DNA from: a bacterium
GTDB lineage: Bacteria; Krumholzibacteriota; Krumholzibacteriia; LZORAL124-64-63
DNA length: 64,000 bases
Reading direction: 5' to 3'
NCBI GenBank assembly: GCA_016712675.1
Contig: JADJQR010000001.1
Location: 2,356,001 to 2,420,000 of the forward strand
Shown: positions 45,101 through 60,222 of the stretch, in pieces
Numbering within the stretch: position 1 is the first letter of the stretch
Layout of the letters: each line of letters begins with the position of its first letter
Notes under the pieces: model-generated
What the model was told of the DNA's origin: nothing
Databases searched by the model: none
What the model saw: only the letters and a program-made list of their open reading frames with translations
Program-made: the position numbers and the translations under genes

Positions 45101-46798
45101 CTAGTCGGTGACCGCGGTTTCGCGCAGGATCTCCTCGATCGTCGTGACTCCCTTGCGCACCTTGATGAGGCCGTCGGACCTCAGGGTCAGCATGCCCTGC
45201 GCGACGGCCTGGCGCCTCAACTCGGTGGTCGAGGCGCGGTCCAGGATCAGTTCGCGGATCTCCGGCGAAATCGGCATGATCTCGTACAGACCCTGCCGCC
45301 CCGCATATCCCGTGCCCGAACAGTGATCGCAGCCGCGACCGCGGAACACCGGGATATCGGGAGGAAGCCCGACATCCTCGAGGGCCTCCGGGGAAAGCCT
45401 GACCTCTTCCTTGCAGTTCTTGCAGATGCGCCGGACCAGGCGCTGCGCCGCGATCAGCAGGGTCGAGGACGCAACCAGGAAGGGCTCGATGCCCATGTCG
45501 ATCATGCGATTGATGGTGCTGGGCGCGTCGTTCGTGTGCAGCGTGGAGAGCACCAGGTGGCCGGTGAGGGCCGCCTTGGTGGCGATGCCGCCGGTCTCCA
45601 GATCGCGGATCTCGCCGACCATGATGATGTTCGGGTCCTGCCGCAGGAATGCCTTCAGGGCGGCGGCGAAAGTCAGGCCCACCTCGTCGCGGACCTGAAC
45701 CTGGTTGATGCCCTCGATGTTGTACTCGACGGGATCCTCGGCCGTCATGATGTTCGTCTCGGGACGGTTCAGCTTCGACAGGCACGAGTACAGTGTGGTC
45801 GTCTTGCCGGAGCCGGTGGGGCCGGTGACCAGCACCATCCCGAAGGGCTGCGCGATCGCCTTGTAGATGTCGTCGATCGCCTTGCGCTCCATCCCGAAGT
45901 CGGCCAGGTCGAGGTTCAGGTTCCCCTTGTCGAGGATACGCATCACGACCTTCTCGCCGAAGATGCAGGGCAGGGTCGAGACGCGCAGGTCGATCTTCTT
46001 GGTCAGCACCTTCAGCTTGATGCGTCCGTCCTGCGGGATGCGGCGCTCGGCGATGTCCAGGTCGGCCATGATCTTCAGGCGCGAGATGATCGCGTTGCGC
46101 AGCTTGACGGGCGGCTCCATCACTTCCTGCAGCACGCCGTCCACGCGGTAGCGCACGCGCAGGTTCTTCTCGTAGGGTTCGATGTGGATGTCCGAGGCGC
46201 CCATCTTCACGGCCTCGGCCAGCAGCGTGTTGACCAGCTTGACGACGGGCGCGTTCTGGCCTTCCTGCGCGCCGACGTCGTCGTCGCTGGAGTCCTCGAC
46301 CAGTTCGATGTCGTCCTCGATGCCCTCCATGATCGAGGCCAGCGAGTCGGTCGTCGCGTAGTACTTGTCGATGGCCTTCTTGATGGCCATCTCGCCCGCC
46401 ACCGCCGGTTGCACGTCGAGACCCGTGATGAACTTGATGTCGTCGATGGCGAAGATGTTCGAGGGGTTGGCCATCGCCACCGTGAGCACACGGCCGCGGC
46501 GGGCGATGGGCAACACCTGGAACTTGCCTGCGACGTCGGCGGGGATCAGGTCGAGGCACTCGGTGGCGATGTCCGCCTTGGCCAGGTCGATGACCGGCAG
46601 GTTGAAGTGCTTGCCGACGAAGGTGACGTACGCGGCCTCGTCGATGGCACCGGCCCGAACCAGCGCCTGCCCGAGCGAGCCGCCGTCCTTCTTCTGGATC
46701 TCCTTCGCGCGCGCCAGGCCGGCCTCGTCGATCAGCTTCGCCTCCAGAAGCTGGGTCGCGATCTTGTCCCGGGGGGGCGAGGAGGTGCCGGTGTTCAT
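45101..46798 (-). CDS. pilB: pilus extension ATPase PilB
   Basis: 565 residues. An N-terminal MshEN-like domain (about 10-150, possible c-di-GMP site) precedes the ATPase: GASDIHIEPYEKNLRVRYRVDG, Walker A GPTGSGKTTTLYS, Asp box MTAEDPVEY, Walker B MVGEIRDLETG, His box LSTLHTND. The zinc-binding cysteines CKNC and CDHC near residue 430-460 are intact. It powers pilus extension and is first in the B-T-C-S-R order. Confidence 0.96.
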   Translation of the reverse strand: MNTGTSSPPRDKIATQLLEAKLIDEAGLARAKEIQKKDGGSLGQALVRAGAIDEAAYVTFVGKHFNLPVIDLAKADIATECLDLIPADVAGKFQVLPIARRGRVLTVAMANPSNIFAIDDIKFITGLDVQPAVAGEMAIKKAIDKYYATTDSLASIMEGIEDDIELVEDSSDDDVGAQEGQNAPVVKLVNTLLAEAVKMGASDIHIEPYEKNLRVRYRVDGVLQEVMEPPVKLRNAIISRLKIMADLDIAERRIPQDGRIKLKVLTKKIDLRVSTLPCIFGEKVVMRILDKGNLNLDLADFGMERKAIDDIYKAIAQPFGMVLVTGPTGSGKTTTLYSCLSKLNRPETNIMTAEDPVEYNIEGINQVQVRDEVGLTFAAALKAFLRQDPNIIMVGEIRDLETGGIATKAALTGHLVLSTLHTNDAPSTINRMIDMGIEPFLVASSTLLIAAQRLVRRICKNCKEEVRLSPEALEDVGLPPDIPVFRGRGCDHCSGTGYAGRQGLYEIMPISPEIRELILDRASTTELRRQAVAQGMLTLRSDGLIKVRKGVTTIEEILRETAVTD

Positions 46799-46873
46799 GC
46801 CGCGATTCCCGCTTCCGCTGTCGAAATCCAGACGCCCGGGCCTGCGCCCGGCGCCGCGCGCTCCGGGCGGGGA

Positions 46874-46888
46874 GCAAGGCGCGGGCCG
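46874..46888 (-). promoter_or_regulatory. candidate sigma-54 promoter upstream of pilB
   Basis: Minus strand CGGCCCGCGCCTTGC followed by T keeps the essential GG-N10-GC and a full TTGCT, with two changes in the -24 element. The -12 end is 76 bases from the pilB start, nearly the same as for pilM. The 141-base spacer shows nothing else. Confidence 0.45.
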
Positions 46889-46939
46889 GGTGCTGGTTCT
46901 GCCCTGACGTGTGTTTGTTCGGATGGGAAAGGCCTGACT

Positions 46940-47617
46940 TTAATGCCTATTATCCGCGCTGACGTCCTCTGCCGGGTCGGCGCAGTCGCCGCCCGGGAAG
47001 CGCAGGAACGGGGCCAAGCGGGCCAGGGTGGCGGGCCCGATGCCCTTGATCGCGAGCAGGTCCTCCGGCTGGCGGAACACCGTACCCTGCTCCCGCGCGG
47101 CCACGATGCGGCCGGCCATGACCGGACCGACACCCGGCAGAAGTTGCAGGCTGTCCGGGGGAGCGCGGTTCGGATCCAGGGGCACCGGCGACCCCTTGGG
47201 GGAACCGGGAGCGCGGGCGCGGACGGTGGCCGCCGCGGAGCCGGCGCGAGGCGGGGTCCCCGAACCGGCGCCGGCTGTGGTGTCCGTGGCTCCGAGTCCG
47301 GGCCCTTCGTCCGCTGCGGCCGTTGCGGTCGGCGCGTAGCCCGAGCCGGCGCGCAGCTCGGCACCCGGCGCCTCCGCGCCGCCGTCCCCGGCGGTGGCCG
47401 TTTCCAGCATGCCGTCCAGCCAGAGTTCCCGGCGCCAGGCGCCGTCCGGTCCGACCAGCAGGGTCTGCCGCACGGCGCGGCCGGCCCCCAGCAGGAGCAG
47501 GGCGGTCGCCAGGCCGGCCGCCTGGCGTCGACCCAGGACCGAGGGCAGGCCCGGCAGCCGCCCTCGCCGGCGGGGCGCCGCGCGTGTTGACGACCCACCT
47601 ATTGGCGGAAGGCCCAC
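46940..47617 (-). CDS. ComEA-like helix-hairpin-helix protein
   Basis: 225 residues from a GTG at 47617 that overlaps the upstream gene by 19 bases; no better start is in frame. A basic N-terminus and one membrane segment (AAGLATALLLLGAGRAV) are followed by a long Ala/Gly/Thr-rich linker and a C-terminal HhH pair (PNRAPPDSLQLLPGVGPVMA, then LLAIKGIGPATLARLAPFL), as in ComEA, which binds incoming DNA in the periplasm. It lies directly before pilB. The start codon is uncertain. Confidence 0.75.
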   Translation of the reverse strand: MGLPPIGGSSTRAAPRRRGRLPGLPSVLGRRQAAGLATALLLLGAGRAVRQTLLVGPDGAWRRELWLDGMLETATAGDGGAEAPGAELRAGSGYAPTATAAADEGPGLGATDTTAGAGSGTPPRAGSAAATVRARAPGSPKGSPVPLDPNRAPPDSLQLLPGVGPVMAGRIVAAREQGTVFRQPEDLLAIKGIGPATLARLAPFLRFPGGDCADPAEDVSADNRH

Positions 47618-50187
47618 TCCAGGCGCATATCCATCTCGCGCCCCGGGCTGAGGGCTCCCGACGTCAGGCGCTGTTGATCGCCGGCCAGGTTCCTCAGCCC
47701 CAGCACCAGATGCGCCCCAACCAGCCGGAAGCCCACCAGCAGGTCGTGGTTCACCCGGACCGGCAGGGTCACCGTCCCGGTCAGGTCCCAGGGGTCGTTC
47801 CCTGCAGCTCGCCGCGTGGTCACCAGCGAGACCTGCAGGATCCCATCTTCCTTGAAGAAGTGGTTCTCCCAGTCCAGGCGCAGCCGCTGCCAGTTCCCCG
47901 GTGGCAGCGGACCGGCCGGCCCCACGGCGACATCGAAACCTTGCCATGTCCCCTCGCCCTTCAGGCGCAGCCAGCCGGCGAAGCGACCCTCGCGCGCGGC
48001 GGCGGCGGTCAGGCGCCACGTCCTCATTTCCAGGCCGTTGGCCCACCGTCCGCGATCCGGATCGTCGTCCTGCGCGATCCAGTGGATCCCGTCGGTCAGG
48101 TGGCGCAGCGACGCGCCCACGGCAAGGTCCAGGCCCGCCGCCCGCGCGCGCACCTGTCCTTCGGCCCGCAACGACTTCTCGCGTTCCAGGCCCGCGTTGG
48201 GCAGCACCGCCAGATCCCGCCCGGCGACAGACTGGCGCAGGGGTGTCCACAGCTCATCGCTGCGCGGAGCCCGCCCCCCCCAGTTGATCGCTGCTTCCCA
48301 CCGCGGATCCACGCCGGCGGGCGCCAGTGCCAGGCGTGCGTCCGGTCCCACGCCCAGGCCGCCGCCCCCGAGCGCACCCAGTTCCAGGCGGGCAACGGCC
48401 CCGCCGAGCACCCGCTCGCCGCCGAGCGCCACCCGCAATTCACCGCTGTCGGCGGTCACGGGCACGGTGTCGGCGCCGGCCCAGGCCAGTCGCGTGCCGT
48501 TGTCGCGCAGCGCCCAGCTGGTGGCCGATACGCTCAGCAGCGGCGGCGCGGCGGGCGTGGCGAACGGGCCCGTCTCGACCGACGCGTCCGGATTGCCCGT
48601 GGACGCGGCCGCGCGACGCACGTCGACGCGCAATCCCTGGCGGCCGGACTCCAGCAGCCGCAGGCTCGCGGGTGGTGTGGCGCCGACCCAGCGCGGGCCC
48701 CATTGCACATCGCGCTCGTTCCAGAAGAGCACCGGACGCAGATCCCAGGGCCCGGAAAGCCAGCGCATGCGCACGGCCGCATTGCGGTCCCAGGCCTCGA
48801 GGTGACCGGCGGCAAGGGCGGGCAACTCGTCACGGGTCAGCCGACCCGAGCTGAACTCCACCGACACCGAGCCCTGTGGAAGCAGCCGCTCGATACGCGT
48901 GCGACTCTGACGCACCTTCCCTTCGCCAGTGAATCCGTCCGGCGACAGTTCCGCGAACGACTCGTCGTCGAGGGTCGTGTGGTTATAGCCCTCGTTGTCG
49001 AGAGATTCCTCGAACGAGAAGCCCAGGCGCCAGTCCGAACGCGACGACAGGAGATCCACGCCGCGGTAGTAGCTCTCGTGCCGGCCCTTGATCCCGCGGT
49101 ACGACGAGACCGCCTGCACCGGATCGACGTCCAGGCGTGACAGGTTGACCAGGCCCGACGTGCCGCCCCAGCCGTCGAAGCCCGGGCTCGCGGCCTGCGC
49201 GGCCACGCCCTCGCGACCGACGAGCCAGAGATCATCGGCCAGGACGTGCCCGGTGCCCAGCGGCACGCCATCGCGCACGATCAGCGGTGACGACGCCGCG
49301 CCCGCTTCTCCCACGAGCCGCGCCGCCGCGCCGATGCCGCCATCGACGTAGGTCAGCCAGGGCGAGTCGCGCTCCGCCCAGGCCAGGAACGTGGGCGTAA
49401 ACGGCTCCCACAGCTGGCGCTTCCAGCCGTGCGGCAGACGTGACGCCGGCAAGGCGGGCGGCCCCAGGCTGTCGGCGGCCGTCGGCGCCGGCCAGGCCAA
49501 CGAGTCGGCGGCGACCGGGACGCCCGCCCCCACGGCGCTGGGCGTTGCGCAAAGGGCCCAGGCGCCAACGGCCGTGGCCACCGCGATCACCGTCCCGATG
49601 CCGGCACGACCGGTGACGCGCGGACTCCCGAGTTGCACCAGCCTCGGCGCCAGGTTAGGAAAAATGACGGCGAAGAACGCGACATTGGTCGCCATGTGGA
49701 CCAGGAAGAACGGCAGCGCACCGGCCAGCACCACGCCGGCGGGAAAGTCGAAGCTGGCCAGGATCGCCAGATTGGTCAGGCCGTCGTAGACCACTGTCAC
49801 CACCAATCCCGCCAGGGCCGCCAGCGGCCATGATCGCCACGATCGCCTCGGTGCCGCCCCCGGTACCGCTCGCCCGCGGCGCCCGGCAACGGCGCCCGCA
49901 ACACCGGCGGTGCCCAGGCCCGCCATCTGAGCCGCCAGCAACAGCGGCGCCGGCAGGCCGTAGGGGGAGGCGAGCGAAAAGACCCCCGCCGCCAGCGCCC
50001 CGACGACCGCCCCGCGCGCAGGCCCGAGTGCAACTCCCCCGAGCGCGGCCACCAGCGACATCAGTTCGACATTGGGGATTCCCGCCAGCAGGTAGCCGGC
50101 GCCTACCGCCGTGCCGGCGAACAGGCCCATGAGCACCGGCACGCGCACGGTGGTGGAATGACGCGAAGGCGGGTTGGGTTCCGTCAT
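47599..50187 (-). CDS. fusion: ECF-transporter S-component-like domain plus TonB-receptor-like barrel
   Basis: 862 residues in one open frame. Residues 15-185 form about six membrane helices with the small-residue-rich loops of vitamin-type ECF S-components (LGGVALGPARGAVVGALAAG, VVYDGLTNLAILASFDFPAG). A further hydrophobic stretch (IGTVIAVATAVGAWALCATPSA, about 197-217) resembles an internal signal peptide. Residues 235-862 show a plug-like start (SSPLIVRDGVPLG) and many alternating strands ending in DMRLEWAFRQ, with the terminal aromatic typical of an outer-membrane barrel. I see no internal start with a ribosome site. Cleavage after residue 217 could release the barrel. Substrate unknown, a vitamin or cofactor is plausible. 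Confidence 0.75.
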   Translation of the reverse strand: MTEPNPPSRHSTTVRVPVLMGLFAGTAVGAGYLLAGIPNVELMSLVAALGGVALGPARGAVVGALAAGVFSLASPYGLPAPLLLAAQMAGLGTAGVAGAVAGRRGRAVPGAAPRRSWRSWPLAALAGLVVTVVYDGLTNLAILASFDFPAGVVLAGALPFFLVHMATNVAFFAVIFPNLAPRLVQLGSPRVTGRAGIGTVIAVATAVGAWALCATPSAVGAGVPVAADSLAWPAPTAADSLGPPALPASRLPHGWKRQLWEPFTPTFLAWAERDSPWLTYVDGGIGAAARLVGEAGAASSPLIVRDGVPLGTGHVLADDLWLVGREGVAAQAASPGFDGWGGTSGLVNLSRLDVDPVQAVSSYRGIKGRHESYYRGVDLLSSRSDWRLGFSFEESLDNEGYNHTTLDDESFAELSPDGFTGEGKVRQSRTRIERLLPQGSVSVEFSSGRLTRDELPALAAGHLEAWDRNAAVRMRWLSGPWDLRPVLFWNERDVQWGPRWVGATPPASLRLLESGRQGLRVDVRRAAASTGNPDASVETGPFATPAAPPLLSVSATSWALRDNGTRLAWAGADTVPVTADSGELRVALGGERVLGGAVARLELGALGGGGLGVGPDARLALAPAGVDPRWEAAINWGGRAPRSDELWTPLRQSVAGRDLAVLPNAGLEREKSLRAEGQVRARAAGLDLAVGASLRHLTDGIHWIAQDDDPDRGRWANGLEMRTWRLTAAAAREGRFAGWLRLKGEGTWQGFDVAVGPAGPLPPGNWQRLRLDWENHFFKEDGILQVSLVTTRRAAGNDPWDLTGTVTLPVRVNHDLLVGFRLVGAHLVLGLRNLAGDQQRLTSGALSPGREMDMRLEWAFRQ

Positions 50188-50271
50188 CCCGGCATCATAG
50201 GCAACGCCGGGGCAGTGGGCAATCGCGGGCTGGGAGCAGGAGCGTCAGGTGGCCGCCGACGCGGGCGAGGG

Positions 50272-51834
50272 TCAGACCTCGACCAACCTCTTGAGCCGGT
50301 GCCCCACATCCAGGAAGGTCGGGTCCGCGGCACGGATCTGGCGGTAGCAATCGGCGGCCTCGTCGACCCGGCCCGCCTGCTCCAGCGCTCGACCCAGGTG
50401 ATAGCTGAGGCCGTGCTGCTCACGTGACCCGTCGGCCGCGTGCACCAGCCCCGCCTGCAGGGCGGTGATGGCCTCGGGCAGGCGGCCAGCGCGCTGCAGC
50501 GTGATGCCCAGCATTTCGTGCGCGCGCACGGCGAAGGCGTCGTCGCAGGCGGCAGTCTCGAAGCTCTCACAGGCCTGGTCGTAGAGGCCCATCTCCAGGT
50601 AGACCATGCCCATCTCGTACAACCGTTCGGCGTCGGCGCCGTTGCCGGCGCCGCCGACGACCGCACCGATCTCGGAAGTGATCGTTTCGAGCTGGGAGGT
50701 CTCGTGCCCCGAGCGGCTGGCCGGCTCGGCGTTCAGGATCCGAGCCAACGGGTCGTCGTCGAGGTCGCGCCGGGCCAGCGGTGCCATCGCCGGCGGAGCC
50801 GCCACGGCGCGGTGCAGCTTGGACTTGGCCAGGGCTTCCGAAACCAGGGCCTCGAGATCCTCTCCGGAATCGATCTCGAAGCAGCCGTCATCGTCCTTCT
50901 CGTCACGCGTCGGGTCCGATTGCGCCAGGATGTCCGCGACCCGCCGCACGCCGCCGAAGCTGAGGATGTCCCCGTCTTCGGGAGCCGGCTCGGTCGCGAA
51001 GTCCTCGATCGGGACCGCGGGCGGCACCGTCTCGGGCACGACCGGCGCCAGCAGGTCGATGTTGCCGAAGCCCGCTGCCGGCGCTGCGGCCGGCTGCGCG
51101 AGGTCAGCCATGGGCACCGACACCGACGGATGTTCCAGCGCGAGTTCGCCGAAGCCGGTGAAGTGATCGTCGGGGCGCGCCTTGCCCGGGTTGACCTTCA
51201 GGTCCCAGCGTGCGTACTCGGGGTAGTTGGTGACCTCGGGACTGCGTGCCAACGCCTCGTCGATGCGGGCGCGCCCGTCGTCGGTCCGGCCCTCGCCGTG
51301 CGCGATGGCGCCGAGCAGGCAGAGGGCACGCGCGGACTCGAGCGGCATCTGCCACATGTTGAAGATCTGCACCAGGGCACTCTGCACGGGGATGCTGTCC
51401 GGCAGCAGGTCCAGCAGCTGAACACAGCGCTTGAGGAAGATCTCCTTGATGTCCCCGGCGACCTTGCCCGAATGCTGCAGGAAGTGCTGGGCGTGCTCCT
51501 CGCCCTCCATCGCCAGGCCCTGCCCGGCGCGCGTCTCCGCCAGGTACCAGTGGGCGTTCTGGTTCTCTGCCTCGTAGCGGAGGATCTTCTTGTAGATCGC
51601 CACCGCGTTGTTGAGCAGGCCGGTCTGGCGGTACTTGGCCGCCGCGCTCAGGAAATGGCGGACCGCCTGGGGCGTGTCACCGGATTTCAGGCACAGATCG
51701 CCCAGCTCGTTGATGACCGTCGGGTTGTTCTTGTCCTTGTCGAGGATCTCCTCGTAGAGCGCAATGGCCTGCGCCCAGTTCCGCTTCTTGCCGGCCTGGA
51801 AGGCATCCTGCTTCAGCTGGCTGAGTTTCGACAA
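50272..51834 (-). CDS. cytoplasmic tetratricopeptide-repeat protein
   Basis: 520 residues from TTG 51834. TPR helices at the start (AIALYEEILDKDKNNPTVINELGDLCLKSG, about residues 22-51, and AVAIYKKILRYEAENQNAHWYLAE) and at the end (AERLYEMGMVYLEMGLYDQA, AADCYRQIRAADPTFLDVG) are separated by an acidic, probably disordered middle of about 180 residues. No signal peptide or membrane segment. This two-block layout is common in FCB-type and delta-type genomes; its partner is unknown. Confidence 0.8.
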   Translation of the reverse strand: MSKLSQLKQDAFQAGKKRNWAQAIALYEEILDKDKNNPTVINELGDLCLKSGDTPQAVRHFLSAAAKYRQTGLLNNAVAIYKKILRYEAENQNAHWYLAETRAGQGLAMEGEEHAQHFLQHSGKVAGDIKEIFLKRCVQLLDLLPDSIPVQSALVQIFNMWQMPLESARALCLLGAIAHGEGRTDDGRARIDEALARSPEVTNYPEYARWDLKVNPGKARPDDHFTGFGELALEHPSVSVPMADLAQPAAAPAAGFGNIDLLAPVVPETVPPAVPIEDFATEPAPEDGDILSFGGVRRVADILAQSDPTRDEKDDDGCFEIDSGEDLEALVSEALAKSKLHRAVAAPPAMAPLARRDLDDDPLARILNAEPASRSGHETSQLETITSEIGAVVGGAGNGADAERLYEMGMVYLEMGLYDQACESFETAACDDAFAVRAHEMLGITLQRAGRLPEAITALQAGLVHAADGSREQHGLSYHLGRALEQAGRVDEAADCYRQIRAADPTFLDVGHRLKRLVEV

Positions 51835-51935
51835 GTTGCGGCCCCCCGACGGTCGCGAACGGGTATCAACGCGGGCTGTCGCCGTTCCGGCGTGGCCCTC
51901 CTCGGGCCGTCCGCCTCGGGGCAATACATCGACGT

Positions 51936-53317
51936 TCAGGGCCCCGGGTTGAGGATAATCTCCTGCCCCCCAACGAAAACCCCCGCCACGGGGTTGTGCC
52001 CGGCGCGATAGGGCACCAGGCGGAAGTCCGGCCCGTCCAGAAGGACGAAGTCCGCCCTCTTGCCGGGCGCCAGCGACCCGCAGACGTCCTGTCGGCCCAG
52101 CGCCCAGGCGGCGTTGAGGGTGGCGGCCGTCAGCGCCTCGGCCGGGGTCAGGCGCATCTGCGTGCAAGCGATGGCCAGGATCAACGGCATCGCCAGGATG
52201 GGGCAGCTGCCGGGGTTGAAGTCGGTGGCCAGCGCCACGGCGCAGCCGTCGTCGACCATGGCCCGGGCCGGTGCGTATGCCTTCAGGCCCAGCGTGAAGA
52301 CCGTGCCCGGCAACAGGACGGCCACCGTCGATGATGCCGCCAGCGCGGCGCGTCCGGCCTCGTCGATGCGGATGAGGTGATCGGCCGAGGCGGCGCCCAG
52401 GCGCGCGGCCAGCGCGGCGCCGCCGAAAGGCTCCAGTTCGTCGGCGTGCACCGTCAGTTGCAGGCCCAGCTCGGCGGCCCGACGCAGGATGGTCTCGGAC
52501 TGGGCGAGGTCGAAAACGGTCGGCTCGCAGAAGACATCGCAGCGGTCGGCCAGCCCCTCGCGCGCGACGCGCGGCAGGATCGTGTCGACGATCAGCTGCA
52601 CGTACTGGTCGCGGCGGTCGCGGTACTCGGGCGGCACCTCGTGCGCAGCCAGGCACGTGAGCACGGCGTCGAGGCCTGCCTCGCGCGCGGCCCGGCGCGC
52701 GGCGCGCAGCATCTTCGCCTCGTCGTCGGGGCTCAGGCCGTAGCCGCTCTTGATCTCCACCGTGGTCGTGCCCCAGGAGAGCATCTCGCCCAGGCGCGAG
52801 GCGGCCAGGGCGCAGAGCTCGTCCTCATCGCGCCCGCGCAGGTCGCGGACCGAGGCGTTGATGCCGCCGCCGGCCGCGGCGATCTCCAGGTAGGTCTCAC
52901 CGCGCACGCGGCGCTCATACTCGTCTTGCCGCCAACGCCCGAACACCGCGTGCGTGTGCGGATCGACGAAACCGGGGATCACGGCCCGCCCGCCGGCGTC
53001 CACCACGCGCGTGCGCGGGCCGACCGGTGCCGCCTGCGCCAGCGCGGCCAGGACCTCCGACTGCGGGCCGGTGGCCAGCACGCGGCCGTTGCGAACGGCC
53101 AAGGCGGCGCCATCAACCAGCCCTAACGCCCCCAGTCCCGTGCCGCGGCGCGGGCCGGCCGCCTCGAGTTCCGGCACGTGCAGCGTGCAGAGCTGTCCAA
53201 TGCCGGTCATCAGCAGGTCGGGGCCTCCTTCGTCGCCCGCACCGGGCAGCAGATGCAAGAGCGGTCCATCGTGTGCACGGCGCCCGTCGCGGGCATCGTG
53301 GCTGTCATGCGCATGCT

Positions 53318-53321
<4 letters not shown>
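51936..53321 (-). CDS. hutI: imidazolonepropionase
   Basis: 461 residues from ATG 53321, which overlaps the helicase stop as ATGA and has GGGAGC upstream; ATG 53210 is possible but would cut a conserved DLLMTGIGQL start. It opens the imidazolone ring in histidine breakdown. Metal ligands are in FVDPHTHAVFG and LTVHADELEPFGGA, and ATDFNPGSCPILAMPL is characteristic. A His-rich leader (MKHAHDSHDARDGRRAHDG) is unusual. No other hut gene is adjacent. Confidence 0.92.

Positions 53322-60222
<6,901 letters not shown>

Noticed and set aside
49560-49640. Internal translation start separating the two halves of the ECF-S/barrel fusion
   Set aside because: The hydrophobic segment resembles a signal peptide, but no start codon with a ribosome site is found just before it; the codon that would fit is GTC.
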